Assembly (NCBI GenBank): GCA_047623555.1
Contig: JBLHMP010000066.1
Span: forward strand, 1-23,399
Length of the DNA stretch: 23,399 nucleotides
From: NORP181 sp047623555
GTDB lineage: Bacteria > Pseudomonadota > Alphaproteobacteria > Rhodobacterales > Rhodobacteraceae
Reading direction: 5' to 3'
Made by a program: the position numbers and the translations under genes. Shown piece after piece: positions 8,292 through 15,638 of the stretch (its first letter is position 1; each line of letters opens with the position of its first letter). The notes beneath the pieces were generated by a model, which ran no database searches, was not told the DNA's origin, and worked only from the letters and a program-made list of their open reading frames with translations.

Positions 8292-9440
8292 ATGAGGTTT
8301 TCGTTTGTTTTCCGCCACGTCGGGTTAGGCCCGTTGGCCGCTATTGTGCTGTTGGCCGGCTGTTCTGAGCCGTTTGATTATGATCTGCGTGGCAATGTCG
8401 GCGCGTTCAACACATCAAAAGCGGCGCGTGGCGCCACCACAGACCGACCGAAACCGGATGATCGCGGGATTATTTCCTATCCAAATTATCAGGTCGCCGT
8501 GGCGGAACGCGGGGACAGCGTCACCGATGTCGCCACCCGCATTGGCCTGCCTGCCGGTGAATTGGCCCGCTATAATGGCATTGATGCCAACGATAAATTG
8601 CGACAGGGCGAGGTTTTGGCCCTGCCCCGACGTGTCGCGGAATCGTCAGCGGCATCTGGCGTCAACATTGAATCCCTGGCCGGTGGCGCGATTGACGCCG
8701 CGGCGGACACCACGCCTGTTGTAACAACGCGTCCGGCGCCAGCGGCGAAACCAAAACCGGCACAGGCAACCGGCCCGGAACCGGTGCGCCACAAGGTCGT
8801 GCGCGGTGAAACCGCCTATACCATTTCGCGGCTTTATCAGGTGCCAGTGAAATCCTTGGGCGAATGGAACGGCCTTGGGTCTGACTTTGCCATTCGCGAA
8901 GGCCAGTATCTGCTGATCCCGATCACAGTTAAGCCTGCAAGCGCGCCCGCCCCTTTGACAAACCCCGGTACAGGCACCCAAACCCCAACACCGCCAAGCG
9001 CGGTAACGCCGCTACCAGAAGAGAAAATTGACCCGGTTCCGGTTGAGATTCCCAAAGTATCGGTTGGTGAGCCTTCCCAAATCAATAGCAACGCGGCGAT
9101 GGGCCTTCCGGTGCGCGGCAAAATCATTCGCGTCTATAAAAAAGGCCGCAACGAAGGCATCGACATTGCAGCCGCCCCCGGAACCAAAGTGACAGCAGCG
9201 GCCGATGGTACAGTTGCCGCCATCACCCAAGACGCGGAACAGGTGCCGATTGTGGTGATCCGCCACCCTGACAACGTGCTGACGGTCTATGCCAATGTTG
9301 AGCTGATCCAGGTGAACAAGGGTGACACCATCAAACGCGGTCAGAAAATCGCCAGCCTGCGCAGTGGTGACGATGCCTATGTACACTTCGAAGTGCGCAA
9401 TGGCTTTGATAGTGTCGACCCAATGCCCTATCTGGAATAG
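8292..9440 (+). CDS. nlpD: NlpD-like lipoprotein: two LysM domains and a degenerate M23 (LytM) domain
   Basis: The 382-residue protein has a lipoprotein signal ending in LAGC (lipidated Cys24). Two peptidoglycan-binding LysM domains lie at about 65-111 and 165-210, then a proline-rich linker and a C-terminal M23 domain at about 270-380. The catalytic pattern is broken. The first zinc histidine is replaced by Asn286 (NEGID, Asp290 kept), and the HxH pair reads YVH, so the domain should not cut peptidoglycan. E. coli NlpD is degenerate in the same way and acts by activating an amidase at division, which I infer here. Start ATG follows GAGG by nine bases. Between pcm and nlpD, a C5/G5 inverted repeat (8252-8256, 8266-8270) may form a small hairpin. 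Confidence 0.92.
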   Translation: MRFSFVFRHVGLGPLAAIVLLAGCSEPFDYDLRGNVGAFNTSKAARGATTDRPKPDDRGIISYPNYQVAVAERGDSVTDVATRIGLPAGELARYNGIDANDKLRQGEVLALPRRVAESSAASGVNIESLAGGAIDAAADTTPVVTTRPAPAAKPKPAQATGPEPVRHKVVRGETAYTISRLYQVPVKSLGEWNGLGSDFAIREGQYLLIPITVKPASAPAPLTNPGTGTQTPTPPSAVTPLPEEKIDPVPVEIPKVSVGEPSQINSNAAMGLPVRGKIIRVYKKGRNEGIDIAAAPGTKVTAAADGTVAAITQDAEQVPIVVIRHPDNVLTVYANVELIQVNKGDTIKRGQKIASLRSGDDAYVHFEVRNGFDSVDPMPYLE

Positions 9441-9443
9441 CCG

Positions 9444-10280
9444 CTAGATTTTGATCTTATGCCGTCCGGCAAGATCGACAAAGAACTGCCAGGCCACCCG
9501 ACCGGATCGTGACCCGCGCGTGGCCTGCCATTCAATCGCCTCGGCCCGCAGTATGACTGCATCAATATGCACGCCATAAGCGGCGCAATAGCGGTCAATC
9601 ATCTCAAGGTATTCGTCCTGCGTACACGGATGAAAGCCCAGCCACAGCCCAAAACGATCCGACAGCGATACCTTTTCCTCGACCGCCTCGGACGGTGAAA
9701 TCGCGGTAGAGCGTTCGTTTTCAATCATATCGCGCGGCATCAGGTGGCGACGATTGGACGTGGCATAAAGCACCACATTGTCGGGCCGCCCTTCGATGCC
9801 GCCATCCAAAATCGCCTTTAGCGATTTGTAATGTTCGTCATCATGGGAAAACGACAGATCATCGCAAAACAGCACAAACCGAAACGGTGCAAGACGCAAA
9901 TGGCCCAGCAAACGACCCACAGACGGCAGGTCTTCGCGTTGCAGTTCGATCAGTTTCAGGTCGTTGAATTCGACCTGAACAGCCGCATGTATCGCTTTGA
10001 CAAGGCTTGACTTTCCCATGCCACGTGCGCCCCACAACAGGGCGTTATTGGCCGGAAACCCACCGGCAAACCGTTCCGTGTTGTCCAGCAAAGTATCACG
10101 GGCACGATCGACAGCTATCAGCAGGTCCATGTCCACCCGATTGACATTTTCAACCGGCGCAAGGCGATCCGGTTCAACGTGCCAGACAAACGCGGATGCC
10201 GCATCAAAGTCAGGAGCAGCAAGCGGCGCCGGAGACATTCGCTCTAGCGCCGCCGCAATCCGATCTAATGGATCACTCAC
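9444..10280 (-). CDS. DUF815-family AAA+ ATP-binding protein
   Basis: The 278-residue protein has a Walker A motif GARGMGKSS at 84-92, a Walker B strand FVLFCDDLSF at about 135-144, and a sensor-like VVLYATSNRRHL. This fits the DUF815 ATPase family, which is widespread but has no settled function. Start is GTG, overlapping the tatC stop by four bases (GTGA), so it is the last gene of the tatABC unit. It converges with nlpD, leaving only three bases between the two stops and no room for a separate terminator. Confidence 0.9.
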   Translation of the reverse strand: MSDPLDRIAAALERMSPAPLAAPDFDAASAFVWHVEPDRLAPVENVNRVDMDLLIAVDRARDTLLDNTERFAGGFPANNALLWGARGMGKSSLVKAIHAAVQVEFNDLKLIELQREDLPSVGRLLGHLRLAPFRFVLFCDDLSFSHDDEHYKSLKAILDGGIEGRPDNVVLYATSNRRHLMPRDMIENERSTAISPSEAVEEKVSLSDRFGLWLGFHPCTQDEYLEMIDRYCAAYGVHIDAVILRAEAIEWQATRGSRSGRVAWQFFVDLAGRHKIKI

Positions 10281-11257
10281 TTTTTGTCGTCCTCTTTAGT
10301 CTCATCATCATCGTCATCGAATTCATCAAACAAAGGGTCCTCTTCTCCCTCTTTAACGTCATCGGCATCATCATCATCGTCGCCATCCAGATCAAACAGG
10401 CTCTCATCTTCGCCGATGGTCCCTTCTTTGCGGGCCGCCACATCTTTTTGACGCTCTACATAGGCCACTAACGCAATCGAGATCTCGTACAATCCATAGA
10501 CCACGGTAAACAGGATCATCTGCGTGATCACATCCGGCGGCGTCACCAATGCAGCCACCAGCAAAATCGCCACGACCGCGTATTTCCGGGTATTGCGCAG
10601 GCCCCGTGAACTGGCCAAACCGGCCTTGCCCATCAGCGTCAAAAGCACAGGTAATTGAAAGCACAGCCCAAAGGCCATGATCATTTTCAGTGTGATATCA
10701 AGGGTTTCGTTGACCTTACCGTTAAAGATAATATCAATACCGCTCTTGGAGACATCTGACATACCATTCTCATCGGCAACCAGCGCCGCCATGAAGGACG
10801 GCAAATCCGCAAAGCCAAGAAAGAAGCTCATCGCCAGAGGCACAACAAACAAATGCGCAAACGCCGCGCCAATCAGAAACATCACCGGCGAGGCAATCAT
10901 AAACGGCAAAAATGCACCGCGTTCATTGCGGTACAATCCCGGCGCAACAAAGCGCCAAAGCTGATAGCCAATCACCGGAAAGGCCAGCATAAACCCACCC
11001 ACCATCGAAATACGGATCAGGGTGAAAAAATATTCTTGTGGCGCGGTATACTGCATCATCGGGTCATGATCGCCCAGGCTGCGCATACTGGCCTCGATCG
11101 GAATCAGCAGGAAATCAAGGATCTGGCTGCCAAAGGTAAAGCAGATGATAATCCCGACGATAAACGCCATAACCGCGCGGATCAGCCGGGTGCGTAACTC
11201 GGCCAGATGTTCAACCAATGGCGCCGAACTGTCGTCGATTTCTTCGGTCTGGCTCAT
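10277..11257 (-). CDS. tatC: Twin-arginine translocase subunit TatC with a long acidic tail
   Basis: TatC is the six-helix membrane receptor of the Tat pathway that exports folded proteins. The start SSAPLVEHLAELRTRLIRA and the PQEYFFTLIRIS, FPVIGYQLWRFVAPGLY and ALVTPPDVITQ segments are hallmark TatC. Two features stand out. There is an extra segment before the fifth helix (around LVADENGMSDVSKSGIDI). A C-terminal extension of about 45 residues is 27 acidic, with two similar units ESLFDLDGDDDDD and DPLFDEFDDDDD. The 326-residue length exceeds the usual 250-290. The start overlaps tatB by four bases. Confidence 0.97.
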   Translation of the reverse strand: MSQTEEIDDSSAPLVEHLAELRTRLIRAVMAFIVGIIICFTFGSQILDFLLIPIEASMRSLGDHDPMMQYTAPQEYFFTLIRISMVGGFMLAFPVIGYQLWRFVAPGLYRNERGAFLPFMIASPVMFLIGAAFAHLFVVPLAMSFFLGFADLPSFMAALVADENGMSDVSKSGIDIIFNGKVNETLDITLKMIMAFGLCFQLPVLLTLMGKAGLASSRGLRNTRKYAVVAILLVAALVTPPDVITQMILFTVVYGLYEISIALVAYVERQKDVAARKEGTIGEDESLFDLDGDDDDDADDVKEGEEDPLFDEFDDDDDETKEDDKK

Positions 11258-11730
11258 GTTTTGGCCTTGTCTGTCGGTGCCTCAAGCGCAGTCACCGCGG
11301 CTTCGGCTTTGTCCGCATAGGCCAATGCGTCAGCGGCTTCGCTGGCTTTGCGTTCTGCCGCTTTGCGCGCCGTTGACGCCTGAATTTTCTTGGCTGTTGC
11401 GGCGCGTTCAGCCGACAGTTTGCCGGTCTCGCTCTCCGGGGTGTATTTTGCCGGGTTCAGATCGGCGGTCAGCTCACGCGCTGCATCCTTGACCCCATCC
11501 AAGGCCGAGCCAAGCGGATTGCTCGCCGTCTTTAGCCCCTTGGCAATATCACGCACGCCGGTTTCATCCGCCGCATCGTTCATCGCCCTGCTAAATTCGC
11601 GTGCCATGCCTTTGGCCTTGCCGACAAAACGTCCGACATTGCGAAACATGACCGGCAAATCCTTGGGACCGACAACAATAAGCGCGACAACGCCAACGAC
11701 CATTAGCTCGCTGAAACCCAGATCGAACAT
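11254..11730 (-). CDS. tatB: Twin-arginine translocase subunit TatB
   Basis: The 158-residue protein starts MFDLGFSELMVVGVVALIVVGPKDLP, one membrane helix with the TatB-specific Glu8 and the GPKDLP hinge. An amphipathic helix follows (RNVGRFVGKAKGMAREF), then a long charged and alanine-rich tail. TatB works with TatC in recognising twin-arginine signal peptides. It starts six bases after the tatA stop, with an AAGGTG box inside the end of tatA. Confidence 0.95.
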   Translation of the reverse strand: MFDLGFSELMVVGVVALIVVGPKDLPVMFRNVGRFVGKAKGMAREFSRAMNDAADETGVRDIAKGLKTASNPLGSALDGVKDAARELTADLNPAKYTPESETGKLSAERAATAKKIQASTARKAAERKASEAADALAYADKAEAAVTALEAPTDKAKT

Positions 11731-11736
11731 TGCGTC

Positions 11737-11964
11737 TTACACCTTGTCTTTGTCGGTCTCGACAGCATCAGGCGTTACGTCTTTGGCCTCTTCTGAGGCT
11801 TCGGCATCCAGTTCCTTCTGGCCATCATTGATGCCCTTTTTGAACGATGTGATGCCCTTACCGACTTCGCCCATGAGCGAGCTGATTTTGCCACGCCCAA
11901 ACAGCACCAGCACAACAACTGCGATCAACAGCAGGCCCGGAAGGCCGATATTTCCAATTCCCAT
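11737..11964 (-). CDS. tatA: Twin-arginine translocase subunit TatA
   Basis: The 75-residue protein has an N-terminal helix (GLPGLLLIAVVVLVLFGRGK), the FGRGK hinge and an amphipathic helix ISSLMGEVGKGITSFKKGI. The tail is acidic. TatA oligomers form the passage for folded substrates. The ATG follows a strong AAGGAG box. It is the first gene of the tatA-tatB-tatC-ATPase unit, divergent from the gene at 12179 across a 214-base intergenic region that must hold promoters in both directions. Confidence 0.96.
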   Translation of the reverse strand: MGIGNIGLPGLLLIAVVVLVLFGRGKISSLMGEVGKGITSFKKGINDGQKELDAEASEEAKDVTPDAVETDKDKV

Positions 11965-12113
11965 GTCCGTCTCCTTAGATATCGTCCGCGCAGGGTTTGC
12001 GCAGTAAAAGTTGCGAGTGTTTTACAAAGGCAGCGCCGCTGGCGAAAGCCATAAACCCCGAATGCCATGCCAATCCGCCCAACAATTTCATCGTTTGCCA
12101 ACCTCGGCACACT

Positions 12114-12137
12114 CAACTGACAGGTTTATGTCAGTTG
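12114..12137 (+). promoter_or_regulatory. Perfect inverted repeat, candidate operator for the WYL/YafY-type regulator
   Basis: The half-sites CAACTGACA (12114-12122) and TGTCAGTTG (12129-12137) are exact complements around six bases (GGTTTA). The palindrome is 41 bases upstream of the ABM-like gene, which is followed by a DNA-binding regulator gene. This is where an operator for autoregulation would sit. It could also serve the divergent tatA promoter. An RNA hairpin is possible but no T-run follows. Confidence 0.6.
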
Positions 12138-12178
12138 CCCCCTGTTAGGTCCAGCCCATCATCACAAGGAGAATCAAG

Positions 12179-12511
12179 ATGACCCAAGACCCCGCCCAAA
12201 ACGTTGCAGAAACCGTCACCTTCAAATTGGCACCTGACATTGCCGTTGATCAATTTATCACACTGATGAAAATCACCGCAGATTTTGTGCAAAACAATCC
12301 TGGCTTTGTCTTTCGTCGCCGGAGCGTCGGTACCGATGGCCGCTGGACAGATACCGTTGTCTGGTCCGATATGGACACCGCAAAATCCGCCGCAGCCGCG
12401 TTCCCAAAACAGGATTTCGCCCCGGCCGTTATGGCAGCCATCAACCCCGAAACGGTCCAAATGCGCCACGAGTTCATTCACTGGACGCTGTTTCCAAACC
12501 CGCGCACCTAA
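12179..12511 (+). CDS. Small ABM-like (dimeric alpha-beta barrel) protein
   Basis: The 110-residue protein has the build of the antibiotic biosynthesis monooxygenase/dimeric alpha-beta barrel group: a first strand ETVTFKLAPDI, a helix QFITLMKITADFVQNNPGF, a strand FVFRRRSVG, DTVVWSDMDTAKSAAAAF, and a final MRHEFIHWTL. Members include cofactor-free oxygenases and proteins of unknown role, so no reaction is assigned. The ATG follows a strong AGGAGA box. It is 49 bases before the regulator gene in the same direction, with the palindrome at 12114 upstream, which suggests one regulated unit. Confidence 0.7.
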   Translation: MTQDPAQNVAETVTFKLAPDIAVDQFITLMKITADFVQNNPGFVFRRRSVGTDGRWTDTVVWSDMDTAKSAAAAFPKQDFAPAVMAAINPETVQMRHEFIHWTLFPNPRT

Positions 12512-12560
12512 ACCTGCGCCGCTTGACGGGGCCCCACACTGTGCGTCATGGCTTTACCCC

Positions 12561-13244
12561 ATGCGCCGCACGGATCGCCTCTTTGATATCATACAAATCC
12601 TGCGCGACGGTAATTTGCACCGCGCGCAGGACATCGCCACACGTGTCGAAGTATCGGTGCGCACAATTTACCGCGATATGGACACGCTTATTGCCTCTGG
12701 CGTTCCGGTTCAGGGCGAACGCGGCGTCGGCTATATGGCAACCGAAGCCATTACTTTGCCGCCGTTAACCCTAACCAGCGCCGAGCTTGAGGCGCTGAAC
12801 CTGGGCATGGCCATCGTCTCCGAGGCCGCCGACCCAGATCTGAAATCCGCCGCATTATCGTTGGCCGCCAAAATAGACGCGGTGCTGCCAACCAAGGTCA
12901 TCGCCGAGGCCGAAAGTTGGAAACTTGCGGCCTACCCGTTTGCGGATGCAGCGCGCGGTTTTTCCCATATGGCAACATTACGCGCCGCCATCAAATCGCG
13001 TCAAAAACTGGCGCTATCGTATCGCCGGATTGACAATACACTAACCCAGCGCACCATTCGCCCATTGCATATGGAATATTGGGGCCGCGTTTGGACGCTG
13101 ACCGCATGGTGCGAAACACGAAATGATTTCCGTGTGTTCCGCGTTGATCTGATCGAAAACGCCCGCGCCCTGCCCGAATTATTTGTCGATGAGCCGGGCA
13201 AAAACCTAACCGACTACATGGCCCAGTTCGACAAAAAATCCTAA
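12561..13244 (+). CDS. YafY-type transcriptional regulator (HTH plus WYL domain)
   Basis: From ATG 12561 the protein has 227 residues. The N-terminal winged helix-turn-helix (MRRTDRLFDIIQILRD, then VSVRTIYRDMDTLIASG) binds DNA. The C-terminal half is the ligand-sensing WYL domain, with LALSYRRID, RTIRPLHMEYWGRVWTLTAW and FRVFRVDLIENA. The name-giving Trp-Tyr-Leu triplet reads WTL here. The frame extends upstream to 12285 inside the previous gene, but the HTH begins at this ATG. Such regulators often control the neighbouring gene and themselves; the palindrome at 12114 is the natural candidate site (inference). Confidence 0.9.
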   Translation: MRRTDRLFDIIQILRDGNLHRAQDIATRVEVSVRTIYRDMDTLIASGVPVQGERGVGYMATEAITLPPLTLTSAELEALNLGMAIVSEAADPDLKSAALSLAAKIDAVLPTKVIAEAESWKLAAYPFADAARGFSHMATLRAAIKSRQKLALSYRRIDNTLTQRTIRPLHMEYWGRVWTLTAWCETRNDFRVFRVDLIENARALPELFVDEPGKNLTDYMAQFDKKS

Positions 13245-13254
13245 TTTCTTCTCG

Positions 13255-13294
13255 TCAAAAATACCTGCGCCGCAGGCATGGTGCCCCGCACCAT
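13255..13294 (-). terminator. Tandem-hairpin terminator after the FbpC-like gene
   Basis: On the minus strand, the 7-bp hairpin ATGGTGC/GCACCAT (13294-13278) is followed by a second hairpin CCTGCG/CGCAGG (13276-13264) and then TATTTTTG. This gives a good Rho-independent terminator 15-50 bases after the stop of the ABC ATPase gene. In the plus direction the hairpins are not followed by T, so it serves the minus strand. Confidence 0.65.
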
Positions 13295-13308
13295 ACACCC
13301 CGCACCCT

Positions 13309-14391
13309 TCAGCCCCTCGGAAACACAAAACACCGGTTCCGGCGAATCGTCAGCCACATCACTTTACCCTCGGACGGAATAAACACGTTCGGCACCGTGG
13401 CCTTGAGCACCGGTCCGCCATACTCCATGGTGAATTCCACCAGCGATTCATGCCCCATAAACCGCGCCCGTTTCACTACACCACGCGCCGCGATGCCGTC
13501 GCTGGATGTCGGGCTTGGCCCGGTGCCGCCGCGATCAAAATCAAGCCGTACATGTTGTGGACGAAACACGATGTCCACATTGGTTCCATCGGCAATTCCC
13601 GGTGCCAGAAACTGACCAAACGGGGTTTGCGCCAATGCCCCATTCACCTGCGCCTGCAACACATTGGCATCGCTGAAAAACGACACAGCCGCACGATCCA
13701 CTGGCCGGGTATACACATTATACGGCGCACCCTGCTGCACGATCCTACCGTTGCGCATCAGCGCGATTTCATCAGCCATGCGCATGGCCTCATCCGGTTC
13801 ATGGGTCACCAGTAAAACCGCGGTGTCTTCTTCTTTCAACAACGCCAGCGTTTCATCGCGGATGCCATCGCGCAGCCGGTTATCCAATCCTGAAAACGGC
13901 TCGTCCATCAGCATGATCCGCGGCTTCGGGGCCAATGCCCGTGCAAGGGCCACCCGTTGCTGTTCACCGCCTGACAATTGATGCGGAAAGCCGTCAATAA
14001 ACTGACGCAGCCCAACCCGGCCCAGCAATGATTCAATCCGGGCGCGTTTCTCGTCTTTTGTGCCTTTTAGGCCAAAACTGACATTGCCCGCGACGCTCAG
14101 ATGCGGAAACAGTGCAAAATCCTGAAAGATCAGCCCAATTTTCCGCCGCTCAGGCGGCACACGGGAAACCGTGTCGCAGATCAGTTTGCCATCGACATAA
14201 ATTTCGCCGCTGTCCTGCATCTCAACACCGGCAATCATCCGCAACGTCGTGGATTTACCACAGCCCGAAGGCCCCAACAGGCACGTCACCTGCCCCGGCA
14301 TAATCTGCAGCGATACATCATCGACAACCGCCCGCCCGTCATAGCGTCGGATCAGGTTGCGAATTTCTAGCCTTGGGGTTTGCGGCTGCAC
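13309..14391 (-). CDS. ABC transporter ATPase, FbpC/PotA-like, orphan
   Basis: The 360-residue protein has Walker A GPSGCGKST at 40-48, the Q-loop Gln90, signature LSGGEQQ at 139-145, Walker B LMDEP at 161-165 and the switch histidine in VTHEPDEAM. A C-terminal TOBE-type region runs from about 280. The overall pattern (GMGH-like ARFMGHESLVEF, FRPQHVRLD) fits importers for ferric iron, polyamine or similar substrates. No permease or binding-protein gene is next to it, so the substrate is open. Start is GTG with GAGG eight bases before. It may be expressed from its own promoter at about 14440-14468. Confidence 0.85.
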   Translation of the reverse strand: MQPQTPRLEIRNLIRRYDGRAVVDDVSLQIMPGQVTCLLGPSGCGKSTTLRMIAGVEMQDSGEIYVDGKLICDTVSRVPPERRKIGLIFQDFALFPHLSVAGNVSFGLKGTKDEKRARIESLLGRVGLRQFIDGFPHQLSGGEQQRVALARALAPKPRIMLMDEPFSGLDNRLRDGIRDETLALLKEEDTAVLLVTHEPDEAMRMADEIALMRNGRIVQQGAPYNVYTRPVDRAAVSFFSDANVLQAQVNGALAQTPFGQFLAPGIADGTNVDIVFRPQHVRLDFDRGGTGPSPTSSDGIAARGVVKRARFMGHESLVEFTMEYGGPVLKATVPNVFIPSEGKVMWLTIRRNRCFVFPRG

Positions 14392-14439
14392 TGGAATGCC
14401 TCATTGCGTTTACCCGATTAAAACCATCGGTTTTTTTCG

Positions 14440-14468
14440 CAGATAGCAACCCCATAGATGCGGTGCAA
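14440..14468 (-). promoter_or_regulatory. Weak candidate promoter for the FbpC-like gene
   Basis: On the minus strand, TTGCAC (14468-14463) and TATCTG (14445-14440) are separated by exactly 17 bases, upstream of the GTG at 14391. Each box matches its consensus at only about half of the positions, so this is tentative. Confidence 0.25.
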
Positions 14469-14480
14469 GTATCTAAGGCC

Positions 14481-14515
14481 TTTTGCGTTTTGCCTACAAC
14501 TGGGAAAACGCAAAA
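14481..14515. repeat. Perfect 11-bp inverted repeat between arsM-like and fbpC-like genes
   Basis: TTTTGCGTTTT (14481-14491) and AAAACGCAAAA (14505-14515) are exact complements around 13 bases, with two extra inner C-G pairs possible. It begins five bases past the stop of the methyltransferase gene in that gene's direction. It could act as a terminator-like stem, but it lacks a following T-run. It could instead be a protein-binding palindrome. Confidence 0.6.
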
Positions 14516-14519
14516 CGCT

Positions 14520-15560
14520 TTAACAGCAGGCCTCGTCGTTAGTTTCGCCTTCAAACGGGCTTTCACCACCACAGCCCTCAAAGATTCCGTGATGGCTATC
14601 AAAACTGCCGATAAAGTCGAAATGCCAGGCAAATCGCGTGTCTTTTAGCATCATCCAGCTGTTGCCACAGATCGGAAACACCTTGCCGGTTTTGATAATA
14701 TGGTGATCATCCAGCGCAAATTCATGCGGTGCATGTAGCACCGTGCCCTTGTAAATTACCGCCTGGCCATAGTCTTCGCAGGTGGCTTCAAGCCCGCCCA
14801 GTTTGAACAACCGATAGGTCGCGGACAGGAAATTGAGCGGCGCAACCCGTGCCTCAAGCGCGGGGTTCTCAATAGTTAGCGGCCGATGCGTCACCAAACG
14901 CGGATCACCAAAGCCAGCGCGTTTGGCAAATGTCAAAAAATCATTCCAATACAACGCCCCGGACAGGCATTCGCCATACAGCACCTCGTCTTCGGCCATC
15001 TCTCGTGGCACCCGCCGGTCGGCATAAACGTCCGAAAAATACATCTCGCCGCCCTCTTTCAGCAGATGATGCGCGCCGCGAAACACCGCCTCTTTGACGG
15101 TGGCAAGATTGATCACACAGTTGGACACGATGATGTCAAAGCTGCCCGGCTCAAGCGGCAGATCCGCAAGGTTCTCAATAAACCCGTGATGGAATTCAAC
15201 ATTTGATGTGGCATGACCAAAGGCCGCCGCATGAAAATCCTGATGCCGCTTGGCCACGTCAAGCTGTGCAGGTGTCATGTCAACGCCAACCACTTGTCCG
15301 GTTTCGCCAACCAAGGCCGACAACGCATAAACATCGCGCCCGGCGCCACAGCCCAGATCAAGGATGCGCATGCCTTCCAAATCAAGCGGCGCAATCAATC
15401 CACAGCCATAATAGCGGGTCAGAACCTCGTCATGGACCTGCGACAAAACCTTTTTGACATAATCAGGCATATCCGCAGGCGTACAGCAGGCATCGGTCTG
15501 CAAATCGGCACTGCTTTGCAGCGTTTCACCATAATAGGTTTGCACATTTTCATGCTTCAT
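14520..15560 (-). CDS. arsM: Arsenite S-adenosylmethionine methyltransferase (ArsM)
   Basis: ArsM methylates trivalent arsenic, for detoxification or as a first step to arsenosugars. The 346-residue protein has SAM motif ILDLGCGAGRD at 66-76. It also has cysteines matching the conserved arsenic-binding set of characterised ArsM proteins: Cys25/26 in TDACCTP, Cys53 in YYGCGLIAP, Cys148 in SNCVINL and Cys198 in GECLSGAL. The C-terminal third is the ArsM tail and ends in a further Cys-Cys pair (DEACC). No arsR or arsenic pump is adjacent. ATG at 15560; the gene is transcribed toward the FbpC-like gene, with an 11-bp inverted repeat right after it. Confidence 0.9.
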   Translation of the reverse strand: MKHENVQTYYGETLQSSADLQTDACCTPADMPDYVKKVLSQVHDEVLTRYYGCGLIAPLDLEGMRILDLGCGAGRDVYALSALVGETGQVVGVDMTPAQLDVAKRHQDFHAAAFGHATSNVEFHHGFIENLADLPLEPGSFDIIVSNCVINLATVKEAVFRGAHHLLKEGGEMYFSDVYADRRVPREMAEDEVLYGECLSGALYWNDFLTFAKRAGFGDPRLVTHRPLTIENPALEARVAPLNFLSATYRLFKLGGLEATCEDYGQAVIYKGTVLHAPHEFALDDHHIIKTGKVFPICGNSWMMLKDTRFAWHFDFIGSFDSHHGIFEGCGGESPFEGETNDEACC

Positions 15561-15638
15561 TCGGGCACCTTTGGGTCTGAGAGAATAGTGTTCACAACTC
15601 TAGATCACGGCGCCAAAGCAACGGCAACCACCCCGCGA

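Noticed and set aside
10196..11197. Plus-strand open frames across the tat region
   Set aside because: They lie opposite clear tatC and DUF815 coding sequence and have low-complexity or basic products; they are shadows.
12285..12560. Upstream extension of the YafY-type regulator frame
   Set aside because: It lies inside the ABM-like gene and the HTH domain starts exactly at ATG 12561.
14415..14438. Short hairpin (CCGAT/ATCGG) followed by seven T on the plus strand, like a terminator
   Set aside because: Only five paired bases, and both neighbouring genes are on the minus strand, so no plus-strand transcript is expected to end there.
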